Part shown: in pieces, positions 10,796 through 23,008 of the stretch
Layout: each line of letters starts with the position of its first letter
How positions within the stretch are numbered: the first letter of the stretch is position 1
Assembly (NCBI GenBank): GCA_963921825.1
Contig: OY997588.1
Location: 126,635,203 to 126,699,202, forward strand
Length of the DNA stretch: 64,000 bases
Direction of reading: 5' to 3'
From: Erodium maritimum
Taxonomy: Eukaryota > Streptophyta > Magnoliopsida > Geraniales > Geraniaceae
The notes under the pieces: model-generated
Database searches by the model: none
Seen by the model: only the letters and a program-made list of their open reading frames with translations
Told to the model about the DNA's origin: nothing
Translations under genes and position numbers: made by a program

Positions 10796-12653
10796 GAGCA
10801 TCTTCAATGATATTAATTTAGGTAGTTGCAGGGAGGGGTTGTACGAGCACGTTTTGAGTTTCTCCCTTCTCCAAACAACTACCTCTACAATTGTAACAAC
10901 TTGTTTGATTGTTTTTTCACTTTTTACTATTTCCAAAACAACCCCAAATTAAACTACTATTTATATTTATGCCAAATATGAAATACATTATATTACTCTA
11001 ATTGTTGTCGCCATCTTCAAATTTAGCCTAAATGTGTGATCGACGAGGTCAGCGTGGAGACGGTTATAGACATCTCGATCTCGGATCCTTGGTATATATT
11101 CCATGATATTATCCATGTTCACCGATGGTGGTGGTTCTAGCGGGTCGCTGCGTTTGGGACACCAATATCTTCAAATGGATCAGTGGGGTACGATCTCCGT
11201 TGATCCTCAATAATTATGTTGTGCTAGATAATACAAGTAGTCATGATCACTACGAGTGAATTCACATCCCACAATTGGCTCGGATGAGTGACGATATGAA
11301 AGCGTGCTTATAGAACTCCCAATGTTTGTTCAATATCCTTCCTCGCCGCCTCTTGGTTTCTAGCAAAACACATTTGCTTTTCCGTTTGTGGGTCTGTTAT
11401 TGATTTCACAAATGTCACCCAAGTAGGATACATTCCATCTGTCAAATAATAAGAGTTTGTATATTCTCTGCCGTTGACCTTAAACTTAGCCGGTGGAGTG
11501 AAGCCTCGAACTTCCTGGTGAAACAATGTAGACCTATTTAGCACGTTGATGTCGTTGTTGGAACCTAGTGTTCCGAAAAAAGCGTGCTAAATCCAAAGGT
11601 ATTGGGAAGCAACAACTTCTACCATGATTGTGGGGATGTTTTCGTGGTCCCTGCTTGAGAATTGTGCAGCCCATGCCACATTACAGTTCTTCTAATCTCG
11701 GTGCATGTAGTTGAGAATCCTTATCATCCCTAGAAAGGCGTGAGCTTCGTTGATTTTCAGCATATGGCGGGCATCTTCCTCGTTGGGCGTCGTAGATATG
11801 TTCGCCCAAAAATCTTGATCACGCCCAAGCAGAATTTCTGGACGCAATCCAAAGTAGTGGTCTCCGCCATTCGCAAGTACTCGTCAACGGTATCGGCGAG
11901 ACCTCTATAATAGAGCTGACGAAGTGCTGCCCTGCACTTCTGGTGTGGAGAGAATCTGGGTTTCCTACAACATTGGGCCGTTGACGAAAGTATGTGTACC
12001 GCTCACTCAATGCACTTATGATTCGTAGAAACAATTCCCTCGATATCTGAAAGCAACGCCGAAATTGTTGGTCATTGTACACCAGAGTAGGCGCGAAGTG
12101 GTCAGCTATCAACCGCTCGTGTGCTTCATCTCGACTGCGCTCTATCATTCTCCGCTTTGGTGGCCCCGACAACTATGAACCCTCGGCATCCTCATCTTCT
12201 GTCATTAGATGTATTCTTGCCATAAGCCGATCGTGAAGTCATTTGACCATTAGTTCAACCATCTTTTCTTCCGCTTGGTCTATTTCTTGAGGAGTCATTA
12301 GCTGCAATTCTGCTATTGTTGGATAACGATCCATCGAAAAAAATATGAAAAACGAGGTTTTGAGAGAAGAAAATATGAGAGAATAGATGTAGAAGAGAAG
12401 AGTTGTGATTTTTATATTGAGATCAAAATGTAGTTATAGAGAAATTAATTTTTTTTTTTAAATATGTCGTTGCCACGTGTCGCCTCGTCGTTGGGATTGA
12501 GAAGACGCGTCCCATCGTTGCAGATTCCTAAGGCAACAGGCGACGACAACTGGTTCTGAGACGACTCATGTGTTGACAAGACGTTGCAGGCGTCGTCTCA
12601 AGTACTACAACGACATTGAAACAACGACCTTATACCGCACATTACATATGCTC
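10796..12653 (-). mobile_element. PIF/Harbinger DNA transposon
   Basis: The element is bounded by the 3-bp duplication TAA (10793-10795 and 12654-12656), the TWA-type target of the PIF/Harbinger superfamily. The terminal inverted repeats are short: GAGCATCTTCAATG on the left and, inward from the right, GAGCATATGTAATG. It carries a degenerate DDE transposase on the minus strand (11308-12334). Its right end lies about 380 bp upstream of the ABHD17-like start codon, so it forms part of that gene's upstream region. Confidence 0.85.
11308..12334 (-). pseudogene. PIF/Harbinger transposase (HARBI1-like nuclease), broken
   Basis: The likely original start is the ATG at 12334 (MDRYPTIAEL). Recognisable segments follow in order: RDEAHERLIADHFAPTLVY with FRRCFQISRELFLRI (11990-12170), MLKINEAHAFLGMIRI (about 11720-11760), SNNDINVLNRS (about 11540-11565), and YYLTDGMYPTWVTFVKSI, which contains the second catalytic Asp region of plant harbinger transposases. 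Frameshifts and stops separate these pieces and the last frame stops at 11308. This is the DDE nuclease of the element; the Myb-like partner protein is not present. It is clearly non-functional. Confidence 0.85.
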
Positions 12654-13033
12654 TAATAAATTAGTTACAATTTTATTGAGGTGCTCTGATTTTATTAAAA
12701 AGGAAAGTTGGTTGAAATTGATTTCATTGATTCAATTTTTGTAAACTCACAAATTTGATACTAGGAAGATTCAATTTAACACGCCAGAAAACACTCTACC
12801 TTACATAATGGGACAAAAATCACTCCTCCTTGCCTCCTTTCCATCCTGGATCTCGCTCTCTCTTCTCCAATCAAACACACAATTTTCCCGAGAACCAAAC
12901 ATAAACCATTCGATCCATCATCTTATTTTGTGTCTTAAACGTTACCATGCACATCCCATCAACCACATACCGCCGCCCACACTGATCATAAACATAAAAC
13001 ATCACTCAAGTTTCTCGAATTCCCATCAAGATT
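12654..13033 (+). promoter_or_regulatory. Upstream region and 5' leader of the ABHD17-like gene
   Basis: About 380 bases between the Harbinger element and the start codon. The last 200 or so (12830-13033) are rich in C, A and T, as plant 5' leaders are, and contain no open frame continuing into the gene. I do not see an unambiguous TATA box. The core promoter probably lies close to or inside the right end of the transposon. Confidence 0.4.
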
Positions 13034-14744
13034 ATGGGGTCAGCGACGTCGTCGATGGCGGCCAAGTTCGCGTTTTTCCCGCCGGAGCCTCCGTCGTACA
13101 AGGTGTCCGTGGAGGAGTCAAGCGGCAAGCTGAGGCTCGTCGGAGTCCGGGAGATAGAAGGGTTGGACGTGGTGAGGCTCCCCACCAGGAAAGGGAACGA
13201 GATCATCGCCATGTATGTCAAAAACCCATCTGCCTCCCTCACTCTGCTCTACTCCCATGGCAACGCCGCCGATATCGGCCTCATGTTCCCCATTTTCGTC
13301 GAGCTCAGCCTCCAACTAGGTGTTAATCTCATGGGGTCAGTCCAAAAATCACATCTTTACCCTCAAAACTTGTTCTTTTTACTTTATGCTCACTCCTCTG
13401 TTACTTGTAAACTGTAATCCCCAGATACGATTACTCTGGATACGGGCAGTCCTCAGGAAAGGTAATCATCGGTTTCTGATTGTTGGGTTCATTCAAAAAA
13501 TGTTCCTTTTTCTTTGTTTTGAGAAGAACATGTTCATAACCGTACAAACCAAGTGAATTATTTTGAAGAAGAGGGAAATATAACTATAACTAAGCTTTCG
13601 ATTATCTGTTTAAGCTTTTAGTTGAGTTGGTTCTCTAATACTTTTATTATAGCCTAGTGAACAGGACACATACGCAGACATTGAAGCTGCTTACTCGTGT
13701 CTTGAAGGGGCATACGAGGTAAAGCAGGAGGATATTATTTTGTACGGACAGTCTGTGGGGAGTGGACCGACTCTCGAATTGGCTACTCGGTTGCCTCGTT
13801 TGAGGGCCGTGGTTCTTCACAGCCCTATCCTATCTGGCCTCCGTGTCATGTATCCCGTCAAGAAAACATTCTGGTTTGACATTTACAAGGTTTGTTTCTC
13901 CAATATAGTCAACGCCTCTACCTAGAATCCCCTTCTTAATTAGTTCACTGATACTAGCTAGTTTTCGTGTCTTGGTTGCAGAACATCGATAAAATTCATC
14001 TGGTTGGTTGCCCTGTTCTAGTCATTCATGTGAGTTTATACCGACTGTTTCATTTTCATGAATTCTCTACATGTTGTAGCATGATTTGTACTGTTTTTTA
14101 ATACCAATTTTATAGGTAATGTTTGGTCTTGAGAATGGGTTTTGGTATGTGCAGGGAACAGCTGACGATGTTGTGGATTTGTCACATGGCAAGAAGCTTT
14201 GGGAACGATGTAGAGACAAGTATGAACCCCTGTGGATTAAGGGTGGTAACCACTGTAACCTCGAGCTCTATCCCGAGTATTTGAGGCATCTGGAGAAGTT
14301 CATATCAGCCTTGGAGAAAATGTCTCGTCCTCCTTCTATAGCAGCTCAAGCACAAACTGCAAAGGAGCTGGTTGATTCTCCAAGCAGAGACCAAAAAGTG
14401 AAGGGTAATAGTAATGGTAGTAAGAGAGAAAGATCAAGGCTAAGCTTGGACAGCAGTGGGTGGAGTCGAGGAAGGTCGAGAACAAGCAGTGACAGGTCAA
14501 GAAAGAGCGTGGATTGCTCCGTGGATCAGCCCGAGAGAGCGAGGAGAAGCTTTGACCGGTAACCACACTACAACACTTGATTCATATAACGCAATCTATA
14601 ATAACTTTTTAGTTTTAAACATGTTTAGAGTTAAGGTGTGACTAATTTGGTGACAGGTTTGGAGATATGGTGAGGGCTGTTGGGTTGTGCAATGTTAAGT
14701 GTTTGAAGCAGGCAGCAGCTATTGAGGAAGGCAAGAGCTTGTGA
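13034..14744 (+). CDS. Alpha/beta hydrolase domain-containing protein 17-like
   Basis: Six exons: 13034-13335, 13425-13461, 13653-13889, 13982-14029, 14155-14558 and 14657-14744. All junctions are GT-AG and the total is 1116 nt, 371 residues. The fold is a serine hydrolase: nucleophile S147 in GQSVG (145-149), acid D212 in HGTAD, and H241 in GGNHCNLE. An oxyanion-region motif SHGNAADIG lies near residue 75. Mammalian ABHD17 proteins remove palmitate from S-acylated membrane proteins, and plant members are thought to act likewise; substrates cannot be read here. The N-terminus MGSATSS fits N-myristoylation (G2, S6). The tail after about residue 280 is rich in Ser/Arg ([15 protein letters not shown]) and ends with two Cys near GLCNVKC. 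Length and exon plan suit plant homologues, and no defect is seen. The ATG at 13034 is the first that leads into the conserved [12 protein letters not shown] segment. Confidence 0.93.
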
Positions 14745-15334
14745 TGGATGGAGTCATTGTTTTGTTTCTCTAATTTCCTTCTTCTGTACTAGTTTGCTTT
14801 CTCCTTAACAAGAGTCAAAGATGATTTTAAGTTTCAACTTCCTCAGCACAGCTTTTACATTTATGTTAAAGTGGCTTACCATACAATGCATAAGTACTTT
14901 TATAAAGAGACATATCAGTTTTGTTCTCAATATTGAATTTGCCAAACTCGAAGCAGTTGACATTTAATATTTCCCTGAAAGTCAAGCTAAACTGAAAGCC
15001 ATCATATTATACTATTTCCTGTAACTGAAAGTTTAATACACTTTTTATTAAGTACAGTACACATGGATTTTCAAAAAGATAAGTATCCAACTAGATATTA
15101 AATAGGAACTTTACCAAAGGAGTTACAGCATATTGTGTTGGTTTCATATTGTTTTGATTCTTACATGGATTCTTCTGTCGACTAGATAAATGTTTTGTTT
15201 CTCTAACATTGTATAATGTTCTTTAAAACAATTTGGAAACATCAGAATAAAACGTACCAAACATTCAATTTGATTAAGTTATTACATATTACATAATAAT
15301 TGATCAACAAATTTGCCTTTGATTCAGAGATCGA
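14745..15334. other. 3' flank of the ABHD17-like gene, nothing further recognised
   Basis: The first 150 bases are T-rich and presumably 3' UTR. The rest is A/T-rich spacer with no open frame or repeat I can define. Confidence 0.4.
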
Positions 15335-16270
15335 ATGGGTATTGGAGGGAACAAGACTGCAACTTATTTTGGAGGGTCATCTAGAATTTGGATGTTCCTC
15401 CAAAAGTCAAACATCATATACTTGAAGAATCTTAACAAGGTCACTTCCTACAAATTGAAATTTGTACTCGAGATTTGTCACATCAAATCCGGAATATGGA
15501 AGATGTGGCAAGATAGAATCAGGTAGCCCCATCTTGTTTCATTGTTCGGACATGAGTAATCTATGGGGGAAATTGGGGTTGGTGGTCTTGGGAAGTGATG
15601 TTGATCCCCGCGCTTGACTGGAAAATTGTTGGACCTTGGAGAGGAGGGGATTGACGAAGAAGGTGGTTGTTATGTGGTGGAAGATTTGGCGGGAGAGAAA
15701 TGATAGGGTCTGAAGGCAGGAGATGATAGGGGTTGAGGGGATTTGGAGGTCGGTTAAACAAGTCCTTTAAGATTTGGAAAATTCGAAAGCTAAGCCGACA
15801 GGAAAAGTCGAGCCCTATTCGAAGATGGTTGAAACCGGGTCCGGGGACAGTTAAGGTCAAGGTCAATGTCAATGGAGTGGTATTGGGACCGGATGGAGGA
15901 GGGGGACATGATTTGCCATTGAGAGATGGGTTGGGCTATGACCGCTTGAAGTATTGTTTTGTCGGGTCAAAAAAATCCAAGAATGATCGAGTTGATTACT
16001 CTAGATGAAGTGCTCTCTTGGATGTACGAGGAGGGCTGGCCGGTGGGCTTGGTAGAGTCGTATTGCATGAGTGTCGTTCAGGTAGTTAATAGGGAAGAGC
16101 TGATGATATCGCCTTTAAGGCTTTTAGTGATGGAATGCAGAGCTAAGTTAAATGTGCTCCCGAGTTTCAAATTATATTTTATTCGTAACGCTTGTGATTG
16201 ATGTACTTTTGATTGGCAGATCACGGAGATACCAATGGTTCTTCGTGATGCTCTATCAAATGATTTGATG
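15335..16270 (+). pseudogene. LINE 3' relic (zinc-binding and RNase H region)
   Basis: A chain of broken frames resembles the C-terminal part of a plant LINE ORF2. The segment around 15380-15530 (IWMFLQKSN, KSGIWKMWQDRI) looks like the zf-RVT region. The RNase H-like part follows: WLKPGPGTVKVKVNVNG (about 15820-15880), then SWMYEEGWPVGLVESYCMSV (16015-16080), the usual surroundings of RNase H acidic residues, and SPLRLLVMECRAKLNVL to FIRNAC (16100-16195). Several frameshifts separate the pieces, no tail is visible, and the RT core is absent. This is an old relic. Short frames called here on either strand are not genes. Confidence 0.6.
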
Positions 16271-17397
16271 ATCTAATACAAGTTTAAATTATCCTTAAAA
16301 AGACCTTTAATTACGTTTAGTCACGGGAAAAATGAAGATGTGTGCTCCAACTCGTGCGACATATCGAGAGTACCTAAGACAAACCTTGGGTATAGTGTAT
16401 TATGTAAATACAAAGTAAATGTAGTAGAACAATGTTCTATTAGAACCTCGCTCTACAAGGATACAAACAAGTACCTTGATTCTCTCTCTAGACTCTTACA
16501 CTATCTAAAGATTGAATGTCTATACATTGGAACTAAGAGTTCTATATATATGACTTCTAGTCGGCTATGTTTGTTTGGAATGCAAGGCAAGCTAGCCAAT
16601 ATAAGGGAGCTTTCCCCTTTATGAAAAGGGGAAACCTTGAGCTACAAGTCTTTGGATTCTAGAAGGAGCGGACGAGCTTAAGCGAGGATGGGTCGTACGG
16701 TGCATGCACTACGGACGGGCTAGCTGGGCTTCAGACGCGGACGCACGGACATGGCTTAGTTCCCGAACATCGAACAACTTGAGACGGGCCAACGGGCCTT
16801 CTGAGCTAGAGTGCTACGTTCTCTCGGTGTGATCCCCGTGAGTCAGGATGGGGATGCGAAGCGTCCTCAAAGGCGGATGAGGTCTCGTAGGTTTGTTGCA
16901 CGATACGTCTACCGACAACCGAGACATGTGACATTGCGGTGAATATAACCGAATTTCTCTGAGGCGTTACAATATGACATCTAAAGTGAACATGAAAACT
17001 AGATACTCGATGTAAATTAAAGTTATTACTTTTGATTGTCTTCATCCTCGTTATCGCTAATGTTTAGTGTAGTTGCATAAAACAACAAGGTTGTCTCATC
17101 GTTGTTTCGTTCTTCTTCGGTGTCCATCATATACAAATAATCTTCATTATCTCCTTTCACTGGATACTCATCAACTGGAAGCTATTAATCTTCTGTTGGG
17201 TCTTTCTCTTGCGACTCTTCATTTTCCGGAAATTCTTGAGCTAAAGAAGGGTAATCCTATTCAAGGTCTCACGGTAGAGAATCAAGGACCTTAAGAGGAG
17301 CCAACGCATGCATCAATCACTTGGATCGAATGAGAAGTGGAACAAAGGACATTACTCAATAAAATAAAACAATAACTCGTCCGAAAACATATTTCAA
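16271..17397. other. Unassigned spacer, possibly TE-derived
   Basis: The stretch contains a GC-rich block with GGACGGGCTAGCTGGGC-like text (16660-16800) and A/T-rich flanks. No long reading frame, LTR pair or TIR was found. Confidence 0.35.
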
Positions 17398-17414
17398 GGT
17401 TGAGACTATGTGTA

Positions 17415-19266
17415 ACAACACTGTAGCAACTACTGTAGCTCAGTATGAGAAGGAAGAAGGAGCAGTTTTCTTTCTCCTCCTTCTGCTCGGTGCTGATTTC
17501 CTCTTACGATGCCTACTGCCAGATCGTGAAGGATGTTACCAAGGCTTCAGGCAAGGGAAGAGACCGTGTTTCTGTTCGGGCGAAGAAGAAGGCCATGAAA
17601 GAAGCTGGCTCTACCAACAAAGCTGGTCGTGCTTCTCTAAGTACGAACGTTCCGAAGTTTGTTGACCTTGTCAAGGAATCGAAGGAAGTAGTTGTGGCTG
17701 GCAAGGTGAAGCAACCATGCCAGAAGCGTTTTGGATCTCAAAACAGAGCTTCGGCGTCACTGGTGAATGAAGGGCTCTCAGGTGTTGGGCCCTCCCAATC
17801 TGAGTAGAACGTTGTGGTGATGGGTTCGCAGTTAGTCCGGTCGGAGAAGGTAGAACGTTGGACTTCCACAAAAGGTTCGAGTTTTGTGCTGAAGGAGGAC
17901 GAAGTGTTCGTCAGTAACCTTCCCTTCGAGGCATCAGAGGTGTGGGTTCGAAATGTGAAGGTTCTCTGGCGTCCGAACCTTAAAGGTCGGTATTTTGGTT
18001 TCATTAGTTATGAATCCAAGGATGAAGCTGCTCAGGCCATTGAAGGTTTAAATGGCTACAAACTCAATGGTTATGTTCTCTTTGTTGCAGTAGCTCGCCG
18101 ACGGCCGGTTGATCACAAACTCGAAGGATCTGTTTTTGTTCAGAAATAGAGTACCACATCGGGAGTTCCTAAATCTCTGCAAGTTCGGCCTGAATTTCGG
18201 CCAGAGGAGTTGGTGAGTCTTGGTGCTGTCATCGAGCATAGAGGGGTCGAATCCTCAATAGCGTTGACATTTTCCCCATCGTCGGACGACAGTGTTTCAC
18301 CTCTAGCTGGTCAATCCGCAATTCCAGTTCACAATCCCGTGATTAACGCGAGTTCAACGGCTGAGTGATACGGGCGTGAACCGAGAAGTTATTGATCTGC
18401 ACAATCAGATCATCCCTGATTTGGAGGGATCAGTGGATCGATTGAGCGATTTGCGCAAAGAAGATAGCGTAACAAGGACTTTGGAGGAGATCGGGCTTGC
18501 TTATGGTGGGCCTGGCTCTGGGCTTAATTTAGTAGGTTCGGTCTTAGGCCCTACTGAGCCTCTTTTGAGCCCAAACAGTCAGGTTCAAATAATTGCAGGC
18601 CCGGTCTCATTAGAGGATCAGTCGATTAACTCGACTCAGTCTTCAGAAGTCGTTTTGGAATCAAGTAGCGCCTCTATTCAGCGGATAACGCAGATGGCCC
18701 AATCGGAGCAGGTTCAGGCCCAAGTTATGCAGTCACAAGTTCAGGATAATCCTGGTCTTGGGTCGGCTGTGGGTCCGAAGCAGGGGGTTTCGTTCGGGGA
18801 TCAGTTTGGTCCTTGGAAGGAAGCCTTGCTTAAGTCCCTGAAACACTTGAGTCGGGTTCCCTCTTATCTCTCGGATTATAAAGTGTTTGGCGTGAAGCTT
18901 CCACCCATTGAGAACGTGTCCCAAAAATCTTTGCAATCGATCGATGGGTGGGTAGAGGAAGCCCTCGCGGCTAAGGCCCGTAAGGGTCGGACTAAATCCA
19001 CTTTGGTACCTCGTCTCCATACTACCAGGTCCAAGACCCGAGCTTTCAATCAGAAGGCCTCCAGCGTTCCGACCTCAGATAGCGAGTGGTATGAGGAAGA
19101 TTAGAGGAAGTTGTTTTTGACTGGTTGATTCTGGTCGTTCTTTGGTAAGGATTTGTGCCCTGTTTTCTCCTTTGGAGACTTTTGTAATTGTGGTTGCTTG
19201 CTTTTTGGCTTCTCCTTCTTGGAGAATGTTCTTTGAATAAAATTTTGCGCTTATCCAAAAAAAAGA
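17415..19266 (+). mobile_element. ORF1-only LINE derivative, copy 1
   Basis: A 17-bp target duplication with one mismatch (GGTTGAGACTATGTGTA at 17398-17414, GGTTGAGACTGTGTGTA at 19267-19283) brackets a 1.85-kb element. It has a short leader, an RRM-type ORF1, about 140 bp of 3' UTR with AATAAAA, and a tail GCGCTTATCCAAAAAAAA. No endonuclease or reverse transcriptase follows ORF1. Truncation of a LINE during insertion removes the 5' end, so loss of ORF2 with ORF1 and tail kept implies an internally deleted, non-autonomous family. A second independent insertion with the same plan is at 23009-24748. Confidence 0.85.
17445..19104 (+). pseudogene. LINE ORF1-type RRM protein, one stop and one frame change
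   Basis: The frame opens at 17445 with MRRKKEQFSFSSFC, followed by a basic Lys/Arg-rich segment. After an in-frame TAG (17805) it continues with the RRM: RNP2-like VFVSNLPF, RNP1-like YFGFISY and the closing NGYVLFVAVARR (17900-18110). A TAG at 18147 ends this part. The remainder (18376-19104) lies in another frame and is hydrophilic, with PWKEALLKSLKHL and IDGWVEEAL near the C-terminus. The family role would be binding of element RNA. The order of basic region, RRM and a tail with PWKEALLK matches the second copy. Confidence 0.75.
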
Positions 19267-19639
19267 GGTTGAGACTGTGTGTAGAGTAATGTTTAGATTT
19301 CTCATATGGGGTTGGAGGCATATGTCGTTTTATAGATAGAAGAATATATTCGTTTTGACTTTGAATTGACGTATGTCTAAACACATGTACATATTCTGAA
19401 TTTGAATTGGAATATGATGGAAGAAATAATGAAGAAAGACGATTCATGCAACACTTTACTTCAAAAACAAAGACATACTACCATATCACCAACGATAAAG
19501 AAGGTCAGATACTTAATTTAAAATACAACCAATACAATAGACAACAACATTGGAAACTTCGATGCATCCTTAACAGTTCCAGATGTGTTCAACTAGATCT
19601 ACTTGAAGTTTCCTATGAATGACATTATTGTGCATTTGT

Positions 19640-20430
19640 TCTCGAATTGTCATGTAATGTCTATATGAGACCGAGCCTCCTTGAATGCAAGGTTGAGGTG
19701 GTGTCCAATCTGGTATGTCATCGTGTGTCTCATCAAGGAAGTCTTGAGCTTCTATTTCATATTGGTGTTCTCCTCATCGACAATCATATTATGCATAATG
19801 ATCATATATGTATTAAATCAGACAAAACATACCAGTCCCAGCCACAATTAGGACGAGTAACGATGTTCCAGCGTGCTTGCAGCACAACAAAAGATCATTC
19901 CATATCCTTTTGTGCACCCTCCTGATGTGATGTGTAAAGTTTATGCTTTTCTTGGATATGGTGTCGTATGGTTTTAAAAAAAACCGACTCCAATGTGGGA
20001 AAACACCGTCAATCAAGTAATAAGGTTAGTTATAGCACGTATCGTTGATATCAAGTCTATGGTATACTCACGACTGACACGAGTTTCATCAAACAAGTGA
20101 CCGTCGTTATGCACATTGATGTCGTTGTTCGAGCTAGATGTATCGAAATAAGCATGCCAAATCCAGAAATCACGAGACACCACCATTTTGAGAATTATTG
20201 TTGACTGGTTCACATGATCTCCCTATCCAAATATTCGTTTCCATGTTGTTGGAATATTCTTCCACTCCCATGCATGCGGTCAAGAGACTCGAGACTCTTA
20301 ATCATGCTCGAGATTTTTCGTATGTAGCCATATCCAACAATTGGGTCAAGTCATCAGCATTTGGTTCCCTCTCATATTGGGTTATGTGTTTCTTAAACAA
20401 GGCGGAAAACAAAAAATGTATTTCATAATC
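19640..20430 (-). pseudogene. PIF/Harbinger transposase relic
   Basis: Minus-strand segments match plant harbinger transposase. HAYFDTSSSNNDINVHND (about 20090-20160) corresponds to the FGxxGSNNDINVL motif, and IIMHNMIVDEEN (about 19755-19800) to the conserved IILHNMIVEDE near the C-terminus. Stops and frame changes occur throughout. The TIRs of this copy are not identified. It resembles the transposase at 11308-12334 but is more decayed. Confidence 0.65.
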
Positions 20431-20640
20431 CTAATTCCCTAATTTCATGCATCATTCGATTATTAATCTATAGTTGTGTGTAAATATGATTACCTTATCA
20501 TAGAGCAACTAAAACTGCTTCATTGGAGACCTTCACTCTGATGGAGAATTTTCAAGGCATCCTCTTGTAATTCGCCCTCTAACGGTATCCACATGTGCAA
20601 AGTAACCCCACAACTAAAAACTTGCTAGAGGTATGGAACA

Positions 20641-21007
20641 TGTAAGTAATCAACATGTGATCATACAAACACGTTATAATCACATAAATGCGGAATTAAG
20701 ATCACTTACCTCCAGCCATTGCTTTCCTTGGAGAAGAAGCTTTGAAGAACAAAAGTCTTTGATCTTCCAAGTCCTTCCACTCTTTTATTTCTCTTTCAAA
20801 GATGGTGTATGGGTAACTAATGAGAAGTCTGAGTATGTGTGGACTTGGGGACCAAAGATATATATACATATATGATGTCTCATTTTCTAACTTCTCCATC
20901 AAAAGTTACAAATGAAAATGCACCAGTATAATTGCACATATTGGCAATTGGACCAACCAAATATTGATCATAACCTTATGATATCAGTTTAGAGAATTAA
21001 TCCAACA
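20641..21007 (-). repeat. copia-1 left LTR (element 3' LTR)
   Basis: It starts TGTAAGTAATC after the duplication GAACA and ends ...TTAATCCAACA, a TG...CA LTR of 367 bp. Immediately inside lies TTCTCCCACTTGATC, which on the minus strand is the purine-rich tract GATCAAGTGGGAGAA used to prime plus-strand DNA. Positions 20860-20875 are a native TA-rich stretch (ATATATATACATATAT). The counterpart of that stretch in the other LTR received the (TA)n transposon chain. Confidence 0.85.
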
Positions 21008-21339
21008 TTCTCCCACTTGATCAATATTGATGTCCAATGCCCAACTATAAGAAACCAAATGCATGAATCATGGCGGTATGTCCTTTTAATATAAACAAGT
21101 AGTACCTTCCATGTACCACAATGCATATGCTTCTCATACTTTATGAATAAACTCAATGTTCATTCTTGGTCCAAACTTAATCGATGATTTCATGATTAAC
21201 CAACTTAATCATATACCGAATATGTACACATTTATAAATAATAATCATCTTTTCAACAAGAGCTTCAAAAGACAAACATCGTTCCAATAACAAAGAGTTT
21301 ACATCTGGAAACCAGGTATCATACTCTTAACATGATCCT

Positions 21340-22996
21340 TAAATTTTCCTGGTGGCATGCCTTTACTCAAAGGATCCTTTATCATTAAGACATTACTAAT
21401 ATGCTCAATGATAACGCTTTTGTCTTTCACATGTTCTCTTAAGGCTAAATACTTTATGTCGATATGCTTGTTTCAACTTCCACCTTTGTGGTTCTTAGCC
21501 ATGAACACAACAGCTGAATTATTGCAATACAGCTTCAGGGGCCTGCTAATAGAATCCATGATTCTAAGCTTTGGAAATGAAACCCTTAATCCATACACCG
21601 TGAGAAGTAGTCTCGAAACAAGACACGAACTCGGCTTTTATGGTAGAAGTAACAATCAAGGACTATTTGGCACTTCTCCACGACCCAACTCCATTGGCCA
21701 ACATAAAAATGCATCTAGAAGTTGATTTTCATGAATCAGCATAGCCAGCAAAGTCGGAATCAGAATAACCGATCACTTCCAGATTGTTCGTTCGTCTATA
21801 TACTAGCATGTAATCTCGAGCCCCCCTTAAGGTAACACAATACCTTCTTTGTAGCTTTCTAGTGCTTAATGCCTGGATTACTTTGATATCTCCCAACATA
21901 CCCACAATGAATGCAATATCTGTTTTAGTTCAGACATGTGCATACATTAAGCTTCCAATAGCTGAAGCATAGGGAATGTTCCTCATTTGTTCCCGTTCCA
22001 TGCCATTTTTCGGACATTGGTTTAAGCTGAATTTATCGCATTTCACAATAGGAGCTACATTGGGTGAACAATCTATCATCTGAAAACTTTCCAAAACTTT
22101 GTTGATGTATATATCTTGAGACATACCCAGAGTACCGACTACTCTATCGTGATGTATCTTTATCACAATGGCGTAAGATGCATCACCTAAATCTTTCATA
22201 TCAAAGTTCTTGGATAGAAATTGTTTCACCTCAAAAACCATATTCCTATCGTTACTTGTAAGCAAGTTATCATCTACATATAATATTAGGAAACAAGTCT
22301 TGCTCCCACTAACCTTCTGGTATATACAATTGTCCATAACTTTTCTTCGAAACCGAATGAAGAAATATTGTCATGAAACTTCAAATACCATTGACGTGAG
22401 GCTTGTTTTCAAACCGTAGATTGATCTTTAAAGCTTACAAACTAAATGCTCACCATTGCTAGAGGTGAATCCTTCAGGAAACTAAATGTTTCATGAACAC
22501 CTCTTCCTCTAGTTCTCCGTTTAGAAATGCCGTTTTTGCATCCATTTGTTGTAATTTCAAGTCAAAGTATGCAACTAATGACATGATTACCCGAAGCGAA
22601 TCTATCTTTGATATAAGAGAAAGAGTCTCCTTGTAATCGATTCCTTCCTTTGATTAAATCTTTTGGCAACTAGTTTGGCCTTATATCTCTCGATTCATTA
22701 TATGACCAAACAACTTATGGCTTCAAGATCCCAAACTTCATTCGATGCCTTCGAATTCATTTCATCATTCATAGCATCATACCATTGACTCGATTCATTA
22801 CAACTTATGGCTTGGGAAAAACGTCTCAGGATCATTTTCGGCTCTGACATTAAAGTCTAATTCTTGTAGATACACATAGTAGTCCTCATGGATTATTGAT
22901 TTCCTCATTCTAGTAGATCTCCTTAATGTTGGATCAACATTTTCCTAAGGATCGGGTTGGCCAACTAGTTGTTCATTGACCAAAGGTTCTTCTTGA
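21340..22996 (-). pseudogene. copia-1 pol: reverse transcriptase and RNase H, decayed
   Basis: On the minus strand from 22996 down are, in order, RT fragments (KAKLVAKRFNQ, QQMDAKTAFLNGELEEEVFMK), the active-site part LILYVDDNLL with the YVDD catalytic motif (about 22265), KFSLNQCPKN with IPYASAIGSLMYA, and RNase H-like pieces (KHIDIKYLALREHV and DPLSKGMPP near 21350-21460). The segment after the active site (21930-22337) is the longest intact frame. Elsewhere stops and frameshifts are frequent. This is the C-terminal half of a Ty1/copia polyprotein. Confidence 0.85.
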
Positions 22997-23008
22997 ACAA
23001 CTTGATTT

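Noticed and set aside
14119-14160. Alternative start of the ABHD17-like protein at an ATG in intron 4
   Set aside because: The codons before the acceptor at 14154 match nothing in the family, while splicing from 14029 to 14155 restores the HGTAD motif in frame.
21357-21725. Plus-strand frame of 122 codons
   Set aside because: It is the antisense of copia-1 RNase H; the real homology is on the minus strand.
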